Positions 1 to 4,724 of a stretch of DNA of 9,699 nt are shown here, one piece after another. Position 1 is the first letter of the stretch, and each line of letters begins with the position of its first letter. The notes below the pieces were generated by a model that made no database searches, was not told the DNA's origin, and worked only from the letters and a program-made list of their open reading frames with translations. The translations under genes and the position numbers were made by a program. This stretch comes from Sulfurovum sp. Its GTDB lineage: Bacteria > Campylobacterota > Campylobacteria > Campylobacterales > Sulfurovaceae. The DNA is taken from contig JAGGRU010000198.1 in assembly GCA_021159425.1 (NCBI GenBank), positions 1-9,699 on the forward strand, in the 5' to 3' direction.

Positions 1-91
1 ACTTAAAGTGCTGTTCCCGCCAAAGAATGGTGGTTTACATAATGGGCATTCTGTCGAAAAACCAACCTACAAACATAAATCTAGTTTTTTG

Positions 92-163
92 AAGAAGATG
101 CCATATTCAAATTCTTGACAAATCGTATCTTTCAAGATACACTAAAGGCATATAAAACCAAAG
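92..163 (+). repeat. direct repeat copy A of the TA promoter and toxin start region
   Basis: This stretch matches 673-744. From the -35 to just past the -10 (115-146 against 696-727) 31 of 32 bases are identical, with the one difference at 133 (C) against 714 (T) in the operator spacer. Flanks on both sides are clearly less similar, and the upstream flank needs a 1-nt indel. Downstream, the codon matching the toxin ATG is GCA (148-150), followed by TAT AAA ACC AAA where the intact gene has TAT AAA GTT AAA. Similarity stops at about 163. This looks like a partial duplication, or the remnant of a second TA locus whose start codon is lost while its promoter and operator are kept. Confidence 0.8.
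115..143 (+). promoter_or_regulatory. orphan sigma70-type promoter with embedded palindromic operator
   Basis: A perfect -35 TTGACA (115-120), a 17-nt spacer and a -10 TACACT (138-143) are present. The spacer and -10 contain the inverted repeat GTATCTT-TC-AAGATAC (125-140). The arrangement is base-for-base that of the HigBA promoter at 696-724 apart from one operator spacer base. Transcription would start near 150 and run into a stretch without a recognisable gene. If HigA binds the copy at 706-721, it should also bind here. Activity of this copy is inference. Confidence 0.7.
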
Positions 164-165
164 GT

Positions 166-246
166 ATGTATGTCATATTAATACTATATTCAATCCAAAA
201 CAGACTCAAAATACCTTTTTCTCGTTACATCTCTCCCAAGATGTAA
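166..246 (+). CDS. mini-ORF, 26 codons, hydrophobic N-terminus (doubtful)
   Basis: An ATG at 166 opens 26 codons ending in TAA at 244-246. The peptide begins MYVILILYSIQ and ends in a basic stretch. The ORF lies about 16 nt after the predicted start of transcription from the orphan promoter and is in frame with the decayed toxin start (GCA at 148). There is no good ribosome binding site: an AAAGG sits only about 1 nt before the ATG. A hydrophobic start with basic residues recalls small membrane peptides, but so short an ORF is expected by chance. I do not recognise it and list it only because it follows a promoter. Confidence 0.15.
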   Translation: MYVILILYSIQNRLKIPFSRYISPKM

Positions 247-248
247 CG
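223..248. repeat. inverted repeat, 9-bp perfect arms
   Basis: CGTTACATC (223-231) and GATGTAACG (240-248) are exact reverse complements around an 8-nt loop. In RNA this is a stable hairpin, and in DNA it could be a binding site for a dimeric protein. No T-run follows on the plus strand, so it is not an obvious terminator. It covers the stop codon of the 26-codon mini-ORF. Confidence 0.7.
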
Positions 249-334
249 TATAACTGTAAGCCTTTGATTTATTGGGATTTACTAAAGGGAACCTCCAACA
301 CCATTAAGTTAAGGATAAAAATTTTCTTGGAGCA

Positions 335-364
335 GGGACTTCAGTCCCGTTTTATGGGACTGAA
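335..364. repeat. nested inverted repeats forming two mutually exclusive hairpins
   Basis: The 5' element GGGAC (335-339) pairs with GTCCC (344-348) around a TTCA tetraloop and is followed by GTTTT, a weak terminator-like shape. The same central segment, TTCAGTCCC (340-348), instead pairs over 9 bp with GGGACTGAA (356-364) around a 7-nt loop. The two structures cannot coexist. This may be an attenuator-like switch, or a REP-like palindrome pair of the kind mobilised by IS200-related REP-associated transposases. No transposase is in the window, so neither reading is proven. Confidence 0.6.
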
Positions 365-451
365 ACTTTAGGGTCAGGACACAAATCACACCAAAAGCCT
401 AAAGGCAAGAAAAGGGATATGTGACAATGACAACTCGAAATAAAACCTTTC

Positions 452-528
452 AGGAACCCTAAACTTGTTTAGGTAAAAACTTTAATGCTCAAGCTGTTGC
501 TTGTCCGTGAACAAGTTGCACGGTTCCT
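452..528 (+). other. 77-nt cloverleaf-like cluster of palindromes (possible structured RNA)
   Basis: An outer 7-bp stem, AGGAACC (452-458) with GGTTCCT (522-528), encloses three local hairpins. They are CCTAAAC/GTTTAGG (458-464/467-473), CAAGC-TGTT-GCTTG (490-503), and CCGTG (505-509) with CACGG (519-523), the last extendable inward by AAC/GTT. The outer stem and the third hairpin share two bases, so one must shorten slightly. The density of pairing is well above that of the surrounding AT-rich DNA. Overall size and shape recall tRNA, but there is no TTC T-loop and no CCA, so I do not call one. It could be a small RNA, an RNA leader or a transposon or recombination end. Confidence 0.4.
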
Positions 529-695
529 AAGTATATAGAGAGATTTTACACAGAAAACCTTATAAAATGTACTAATATAGGCAGTTTTATAATGAAAGCT
601 ATTTAAAAACATGACAATTTGACATAGAATCATCTACCTATCAAAATCTCTGATACCATAAAATAAAAAGGTAAAGAAGATGCTATATTTTAATC

Positions 696-724
696 TTGAC
701 AAATCGTATCTTTTAAGATACACT
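696..724 (+). promoter_or_regulatory. HigBA promoter with palindromic operator
   Basis: The -35 is TTGACA (696-701), the spacer is 17 nt and the -10 is TACACT (719-724). The inverted repeat GTATCTT-TT-AAGATAC (706-721) fills the spacer and overlaps the -10, the classical position for autorepression by the antitoxin or the toxin-antitoxin complex. The predicted transcription start (729-732) coincides with the toxin ATG at 729, leaving no room for a ribosome binding site. That HigA binds here is inference from how such operons are usually controlled. Confidence 0.85.
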
Positions 725-728
725 AAAT

Positions 729-1028
729 ATGTATAAAGTTAAAGAAACTGATCATTTTTCCAGATGGTTATTAAAACTTAAAGATATTAGAGGAAAAGTT
801 TCCATAATTCGTAGAATTAAAAGAGTTAGTGTTGGTAATTTTGGAGATCATAAATCTTTAAGTGATCATGTGAGTGAATTGAGAATAACAACTGGTCCTG
901 GGTACCGTGTTTACTATACTCAAAAAGGTAGTAATATTATTCTATTACTTATTGGTGGTGACAAATCAACCCAAAATAAAGATATAACAAAAGCCAAAGA
1001 AATGGCAAAGGAGTACCAAAATGAATGA
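729..1028 (+). CDS. higB: HigB-type (RelE/ParE superfamily) toxin, COG3657-like
   Basis: This is a 99-residue protein of the addiction-module killer family (phage-derived Gp49-like, RelE/ParE fold), whose members cut mRNA, usually on the ribosome. Family hallmarks are a start of the type MYxVxET, VSELRITTGPGYRVYYTQ (48-65) over the central strands, and LLLIGGDKSTQNKDI (72-86), the signature block of this subgroup. Length is normal and the chain is complete. The ATG at 729 gives the usual N-terminus, yet no ribosome binding site precedes it and the promoter -10 ends only 4 nt upstream, so the message is probably leaderless. Toxin-first order and an 8-nt overlap with the antitoxin gene fit the family. 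Catalytic residues are not fixed by sequence alone, so mRNA cleavage is inferred from homology. Confidence 0.9.
   Translation: MYKVKETDHFSRWLLKLKDIRGKVSIIRRIKRVSVGNFGDHKSLSDHVSELRITTGPGYRVYYTQKGSNIILLLIGGDKSTQNKDITKAKEMAKEYQNE
1007..1013 (+). promoter_or_regulatory. strong ribosome binding site for the antitoxin gene
   Basis: AAAGGAG lies 7 nt before the ATG at 1021, inside the last codons of the toxin gene. The toxin start has nothing comparable, so the antitoxin should be translated more efficiently than the toxin from the same mRNA, which would keep antitoxin in excess. Confidence 0.8.
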
Positions 1029-1302
1029 CAAATCAACAACATTTGATGCAGCGAAATATCTTGACAGTCAAGAAGTGATGGCAGAATATTTATCTCAAAT
1101 CCTGGAAGATGGCGATACAGATGAACTTTTATCTGCCATTGGGGATATTGCAAAAGCCAAAGGGATGTCACAGATTTCTAAAGACACTGGGCTAGGAAGA
1201 GAAAGTCTTTATAAAACATTTAATATCGGAGTCAAACCTAGATTTGATACTATTGTTAAGGTGCTTGATTCCTTAGGCATTAAACTACAGGCTATTGCAT
1301 AA
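1021..1302 (+). CDS. higA: HigA-type antitoxin, HTH DNA-binding (COG3636-like)
   Basis: This 93-residue protein belongs to the addiction-module antidote family that partners the COG3657 killer proteins. The N-terminal half (about 9-40, with FDAAKYLDSQEVMAEYLSQ and then ILEDGD) is the usual toxin-contacting helical part. A Cro/C1-like helix-turn-helix follows at about 43-67 (KGMSQISKDTGLGRESLYKTF), then a helix containing DTIVKVLDSLGIKL (76-89). It should neutralise the toxin and repress the operon through the palindrome at 706-721. The start is fixed by AAAGGAG at 1007-1013, and translation is coupled to the toxin through an 8-nt overlap (1021-1028). The gene is intact and of normal length. 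Because the same operator recurs at 125-140, this protein may also control that second promoter. Confidence 0.9.
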   Translation: MNDKSTTFDAAKYLDSQEVMAEYLSQILEDGDTDELLSAIGDIAKAKGMSQISKDTGLGRESLYKTFNIGVKPRFDTIVKVLDSLGIKLQAIA

Positions 1303-1347
1303 AAGTATTTCATGCGTAATTCCCTTGGAATCAAAAAGCATCAAAAT

Positions 1348-1767
1348 CTACTTTTTATCCAAATACCCCTCAAAAACCTCTCGAACAAAACCTTCAAAAT
1401 CACCAAGATGCTTCTCGATAATAGCCACAACGATCTCAATATTTAAATTTTGATAATCATGCACAGCAATGTTTCTAAACCCAACCATACCTTGCATTTG
1501 TTTACAAGTATCTGCACTTATGATCTTTGCTTCCAAGAGCATATCAAAAAGTTCACGGCTTGTATTTGGAAGTCCTAAACTCTTTGTTTTTATGATATGC
1601 GTAGCAATGTCTATGCTTGCCTGTGATGCACGTTCAAGATTGAGTATGACAGAGTCTTGTTTCGTATGGTTTTCTTCAAAGACATCTTCACTTCCCACAT
1701 ACTCTTCTCTTATACGGATCAGACATCTCTCAATAGTTTGAATTTTATTTAAAACGACATCAGGCAT
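1348..1767 (-). CDS. hepT: HepT-type toxin (DUF86 / HEPN ribonuclease)
   Basis: This is a 139-residue all-helical HEPN protein, the toxin of the MntA-HepT type VII system. The catalytic RX4HXY motif is complete: R98-NIAV-H103-D-Y105. In characterised systems this motif cleaves RNA, and the antitoxin blocks it by transferring AMP units to the motif tyrosine. The N-terminus MPDVVLNKIQTIERCLIRIR is typical of the family and supports the ATG at 1767. An upstream ATG at 1806 would add 13 residues and lengthen the overlap with mntA to 47 nt. With the chosen start the overlap is 8 nt (1760-1767), indicating translational coupling. The gene is convergent with the HigA-type gene, with 45 bp between them and no clear terminator. 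It is intact; activity is inferred from the motif. Confidence 0.92.
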   Translation of the reverse strand: MPDVVLNKIQTIERCLIRIREEYVGSEDVFEENHTKQDSVILNLERASQASIDIATHIIKTKSLGLPNTSRELFDMLLEAKIISADTCKQMQGMVGFRNIAVHDYQNLNIEIVVAIIEKHLGDFEGFVREVFEGYLDKK

Positions 1768-2179
1768 ATGTTTTCCCAAAGACAGATCTGTTTTCCATGA
1801 TCGCATCTACTATAGGCTTGCGTTCTTCCTGAAAACGGAGGTAAAAACTATAGGCTAAAGTCTCAAAACTTTCCACTTCATAACCTTCACCATAAATACG
1901 CTCAGCCGTAGAAAGTATTTGATATCTAAATATAGTATTGGTCTGGGAAAGTGTTATGAGATCAACATCCAACGAGAGCAAAGATGCAAGTTTTTCAGCT
2001 ATCTCCCAACGTTCCAAGGAAGAGAGTGATACAGTATTTAAATAAGCAATATCTACATCACTTTTAGAGTTTGCAGTCCCATCCTTCTGACTGCCAAACA
2101 AATATAGTGCTTGAAGTTCAGGTATCTCACACTTTAAAGTATCAACAATAAGCTGTTTTTCTCTGTTTTTAAGATGCAC
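1760..2179 (-). CDS. mntA: MntA-type antitoxin, minimal nucleotidyltransferase
   Basis: This is a 139-residue nucleotidyltransferase of the DNA polymerase beta fold, the antitoxin partner of HepT. The signature GSX10DXD is exact: G29-S30, ten residues, then D41-V-D43. A third acidic residue lies in LDVDLITL (D73), giving the full metal-binding triad. Known MntA proteins AMPylate the HepT active-site tyrosine. The C-terminal half (about 85-139) is longer than the bare nucleotidyltransferase core and probably helps contact HepT. I chose the GTG at 2179 because AAGGAG (2190-2185) sits 5 nt upstream. The GTG at 2185 would overlap that site, leaving no spacing. The gene lies 27 nt after trmA on the same strand but has its own -10-like box at 2205-2200. 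It is intact. Confidence 0.92.
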   Translation of the reverse strand: MHLKNREKQLIVDTLKCEIPELQALYLFGSQKDGTANSKSDVDIAYLNTVSLSSLERWEIAEKLASLLSLDVDLITLSQTNTIFRYQILSTAERIYGEGYEVESFETLAYSFYLRFQEERKPIVDAIMENRSVFGKTYA

Positions 2180-2199
2180 AAACACTCCTTTTATGATTT

Positions 2200-2205
2200 A
2201 TTATA
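2200..2205 (-). promoter_or_regulatory. -10 box TATAAT for mntA-hepT
   Basis: A perfect TATAAT reads on the minus strand from 2205 to 2200, between the trmA stop and the mntA ribosome binding site (AAGGAG, 2190-2185). No good -35 is found at 16-18 nt. Campylobacterota housekeeping promoters often lack a conserved -35, so the box may still work. Transcription would start near 2193, giving a short leader that includes the ribosome binding site. Confidence 0.45.
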
Positions 2206-2206
2206 T

Positions 2207-3337
2207 CTACTTCTTCTGTAAAAACACTCCACTCTCCACATGTTCAGTATGTGGGAACTGATCATACATCGCCGCTTCCATTACTTTGTGTGTTTTACCA
2301 AGTGTTTCTAAATCTCTTGCTAAGGTTTCCGGGTTACAGGAGATATAGATGATGTTTTCTATGTTTGAGATAAGTTCTATGGTTCCCTCATCCAGTCCTG
2401 CACGTGGTGGATCTACCAATACTGTGGAAAAGTCATAAGCTTTAAGATCTATATCTTTAAGTCTGGTGAATTCACGTACACCATTGAGTGCTTCCGTCAT
2501 CTCTTCAGAAGCCAGTCTTGCAAAAGTAATATTATCTACAGCATTCAACTCACAATTTTCAAGTGCTGCATGTATGGAACCTTTGCTTATCTCCGTAGCC
2601 AATACTTTATCAAAATAGTGGGAGAGAGGCAGGGTAAAGTTTCCCAATCCACAATAACTTTCAAGAAAATCTCCATGACCCACTTTTTTGGCCTGCTTGA
2701 TCGCCCACTCTATCATCTTCACATTCACTGTCGGATTTGGTTGTGTGAAACCACTCTCATACTGCACATAAGTAAAAGTCTTTCCATCAATCTCAAGTTT
2801 TTCGGTGACAAATTCATCTGAAAGAATGACTTTTTGTTTACGGCTTCGCCCCATGATCTTACAGTTCAATTCTGCTTCAAGCAACTTGGCTTCAGCAGAC
2901 CAAACATCATCCAGTTTTCTATGATACAACATGGTAATAAGACACTCATCAGTGGTTGTCGCTAAAAACTCCACTGCAAAAAGACGTCGTTTTAATACTT
3001 CTGTTGAAGCATTGATCTTATCTAACAACTTCCACATACGTTTTTCTATAGGCTCAATCACTTTAGGACATTCATCAATGTTTATGGCACCTTTTTCACG
3101 TACCCCATCTACAGGCATTTTCCCCATGGCATAATCACATCTGTTACCTTCATGCCAAATACGAAACTCAGATCTTGCTCTGTAATGATCTGACGGAGAG
3201 TCAAATACTTCTAATTTTTCACCATAAAAAGGAGCTAAAAGTTTAGAAACCCTCTCTTCTTTTTGTTTTAACTGCTCTTTGTAACTTAGCATATAAAGCC
3301 CACAGGAACCACAAGATCCAAAATGTTTACAGTTCAA
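2207..3337 (-). CDS. trmA: tRNA (uracil-54,C5)-methyltransferase TrmA, with extra N-terminal cysteines
   Basis: TrmA uses S-adenosylmethionine to form m5U54 in the T-loop of tRNA. The 376-residue chain aligns closely with my memory of E. coli TrmA. Shared blocks are HYRARSEFRIWHEG (51-64), LYHRKLDD (137-144), SGFTQPNPTVN (195-205), the SAM site LESYCGLGNFTLPL (225-238), NGVREFTRLKDIDLKAY (285-301), DPPRAGLD (309-316), nucleophile C334 in YISCNPETL, and DQFPHTEHVESG (359-370) with E368 as the likely general base. Unlike E. coli TrmA it begins with CX5CX2C (C3, C9, C12), with a further Cys-Pro at C90, the pattern that binds a 4Fe-4S cluster in RlmD-type relatives. The start is a TTG at 3337 with AAAGG about 8-9 nt upstream. 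An ATG at codon 16 would give an E. coli-like length without the three cysteines. Confidence 0.93.
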   Translation of the reverse strand: MNCKHFGSCGSCGLYMLSYKEQLKQKEERVSKLLAPFYGEKLEVFDSPSDHYRARSEFRIWHEGNRCDYAMGKMPVDGVREKGAINIDECPKVIEPIEKRMWKLLDKINASTEVLKRRLFAVEFLATTTDECLITMLYHRKLDDVWSAEAKLLEAELNCKIMGRSRKQKVILSDEFVTEKLEIDGKTFTYVQYESGFTQPNPTVNVKMIEWAIKQAKKVGHGDFLESYCGLGNFTLPLSHYFDKVLATEISKGSIHAALENCELNAVDNITFARLASEEMTEALNGVREFTRLKDIDLKAYDFSTVLVDPPRAGLDEGTIELISNIENIIYISCNPETLARDLETLGKTHKVMEAAMYDQFPHTEHVESGVFLQKK

Positions 3338-3339
3338 AT

Positions 3340-3368
3340 TTACACCTTTAATTTCAATTAGATATAAT
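3340..3368 (+). promoter_or_regulatory. promoter of the glmU operon
   Basis: In the 78-bp gap between divergent trmA and glmU, TTACAC (3340-3345), a 17-nt spacer and a perfect TATAAT (3363-3368) face glmU. Transcription should begin near 3375, leaving a leader of about 41 nt that contains AAAGG (3403-3407) 8 nt before the glmU start. The -35 overlaps the trmA leader, so both directions share very little regulatory DNA. No clear trmA promoter box was found. Confidence 0.6.
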
Positions 3369-3415
3369 CACAATAATTAAATAATTTTTAGTATTTTATC
3401 GTAAAGGTTCCAAAA

Positions 3416-4723
3416 GTGTCTAATAACAGTAAGTCTATAAGTGTCGTAATACTCGCAGCAGGTCAAGGTACAAGAATGAAGTCAACTACCCCAAAGGTAC
3501 TTCATGAAATTTCCGGAAAATCTATGCTTTTTCATGCTATCGATGCCGCTCAAGAGATCTCAGATGACATTACTGTGGTCCTTTACCATCAGGCTGAGCG
3601 TATTCAAAAAGAGATAGATGCACGTTATGAAGGTATTGTCTATCACCTGCAAGATGCAGAGAAATTTCCTGGTACGGGTGGTGCAATGAAAGGTGTGACA
3701 AGCAAAAACTCACAAACACTCATCCTCAATGGAGACATGCCACTCATTACCAAAGATTCACTCTCAGCCTTGACTTCGGGAAATGCTGACATCAACATGT
3801 CTGTCATTAAACTGGAGGATCCCAGTGGTTACGGACGTGTTATCATAGAGAATGAACAGGTGAAAGAGATCGTGGAGCAAAAAGACTGTAACGAAGCTCA
3901 GTTACTCACAAAAACCGTGAATGCCGGTATCTATTCCGTAAATTCTGAACTTTTAGCCTCGTATATCCCTCAATTGAGTAACGACAATGCCCAGTCAGAA
4001 TACTACCTGACAGATATTGTGAAAATGGCTGTAGATGAAGGCAAGACAGTCACACCCATTTATGTGGAAGAAGAAGAGTTCAAAGGGGTGAACTCCAAAC
4101 TGGACCTTGCACAGGCTGAAGAGATCATGCAGAGACGTATTAAGACAGAGTGGATGAAAGCTGGCGTGAGTATGCGTTTGCCTGAGACGATCTACATCGA
4201 CTCTTCTGCTACCTTTGAAGGTGAATGTATCTTGGAAAATGGCGTGAGTATACAGGGTGCCTCACGTATCATCGCTTCACATATTAAAACCCACTCTATT
4301 GTTGAAGATTCATACATAGAGAATTCTGATGTGGGACCCATGGGGAGGATCAGACCAAATTCCAAACTTATAAACACACACATTGGGAACTTTGTAGAAG
4401 TGAAAAAATCTACACTTACCGGTGTAAAAGCAGGACACTTAGCATACATTGGTGATGCAAGTATTGATGAAGGTTCCAACATAGGGGCAGGTGTCATTAC
4501 CTGTAACTATGACGGGAAAAACAAATACCAAACGATCATAGGTAAAAATGTTTTTGTGGGTTCAGATACCCAGTTAATTGCACCCCTTACCATCGCTGAT
4601 GATGTGATAGTAGCAGCAGGAAGCACCATTACTAAAGATGTAGAGCAAGGTGCACTGGTACTCTCTCGTACACCACAAAAAAGTATCAAAAACTTCTTCT
4701 ATAAGTTTTTTGGAAAGGTCTAA
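3416..4723 (+). CDS. glmU: bifunctional GlmU: GlcN-1-P acetyltransferase / GlcNAc-1-P uridyltransferase
   Basis: This cytoplasmic enzyme makes UDP-GlcNAc, the precursor of peptidoglycan and LPS lipid A, from GlcN-1-P, acetyl-CoA and UTP. The N-terminal uridyltransferase domain (about 7-225) shows LAAGQGTRMKS (13-23) and the PK of TPKVLHEI (K27), the FPGTGGA block (84-90) and NGDMP (105-109) with metal ligand D107. The C-terminal left-handed beta helix (about 255-410) has hexapeptide repeats, KAGHLAYIGD with catalytic H341, and GVITCNYDGKNK (359-370). Its 435 residues are slightly shorter than E. coli GlmU (456). The start is GTG at 3416, with AAAGG 8 nt upstream. It is the first gene of the six-gene run, and coaBC begins 1 nt after its stop. 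Confidence 0.97.
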   Translation: MSNNSKSISVVILAAGQGTRMKSTTPKVLHEISGKSMLFHAIDAAQEISDDITVVLYHQAERIQKEIDARYEGIVYHLQDAEKFPGTGGAMKGVTSKNSQTLILNGDMPLITKDSLSALTSGNADINMSVIKLEDPSGYGRVIIENEQVKEIVEQKDCNEAQLLTKTVNAGIYSVNSELLASYIPQLSNDNAQSEYYLTDIVKMAVDEGKTVTPIYVEEEEFKGVNSKLDLAQAEEIMQRRIKTEWMKAGVSMRLPETIYIDSSATFEGECILENGVSIQGASRIIASHIKTHSIVEDSYIENSDVGPMGRIRPNSKLINTHIGNFVEVKKSTLTGVKAGHLAYIGDASIDEGSNIGAGVITCNYDGKNKYQTIIGKNVFVGSDTQLIAPLTIADDVIVAAGSTITKDVEQGALVLSRTPQKSIKNFFYKFFGKV

Positions 4724-4724
4724 G

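Larger units (their letters stand above)
1..728. other. gene-free accessory stretch upstream of the HigBA-type module
   Basis: No ORF longer than about 40 codons with a plausible start and ribosome binding site is visible. One frame is open from the left edge (2) to a TGA at 116-118 and could be the last 38 codons of a gene starting outside the window, but I recognise no family in it. The stretch holds an orphan promoter/operator copy (115-143), a 26-codon mini-ORF (166-246), inverted repeats at 223-248, 335-364 and 397-406, a cloverleaf-like set of palindromes at 452-528, and the true toxin promoter at 696-724. About 145 nt (530-672) are AT-rich with nothing I can name. The mix of a duplicated promoter and palindromes suggests an accessory or decayed mobile region rather than a simple upstream leader. 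Confidence 0.7.

Noticed and set aside
2..118. Frame open from the left edge, 38 codons, ending at a TGA inside the orphan -35 box
   Set aside because: Could be the end of an upstream gene, but no family is recognisable and a 38-codon open frame at an edge is weak evidence. Kept only as a note in the gene-free region.
452..528. tRNA gene
   Set aside because: Size and acceptor-like stem fit, but there is no TTCxAxx T-loop, no 3' CCA, a misplaced first arm and no sensible anticodon arm.
458..528. Integron attC recombination site
   Set aside because: The required RYYYAAC and GTTRRRY core boxes are not present at the ends of the palindrome, and no integrase is visible.
619..647. Second promoter TTGACA-17-CAAAAT upstream of the toxin gene
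   Set aside because: The -35 is perfect but the -10 matches only 4 of 6 and lies in AT-rich DNA where such matches are common. If real it would give the toxin a leader, so it bears on the leaderless idea.
920..1171. Antisense ORF across the TA pair
   Set aside because: It is a shadow of the higB and higA reading frames: no ribosome binding site, Leu/Ser/Ile-rich composition and no recognisable domain.
1303..1347. Terminator between the two TA modules
   Set aside because: Only short palindromes (GCAT/ATGC and ATTCC-CTT-GGAAT) occur, without a T-run directly after the stem on either strand.
1768..1806. Longer hepT start at 1806
   Set aside because: Adds 13 residues not typical of HepT and overlaps mntA by 47 nt; the ATG at 1767 gives the family N-terminus and an 8-nt overlap.
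4650..4724. Longer coaBC start at 4650 inside glmU
   Set aside because: The extra 25 residues are unrelated to CoaBC, while the ATG at 4725 has a ribosome binding site at 4714-4718 and starts the conserved domain.
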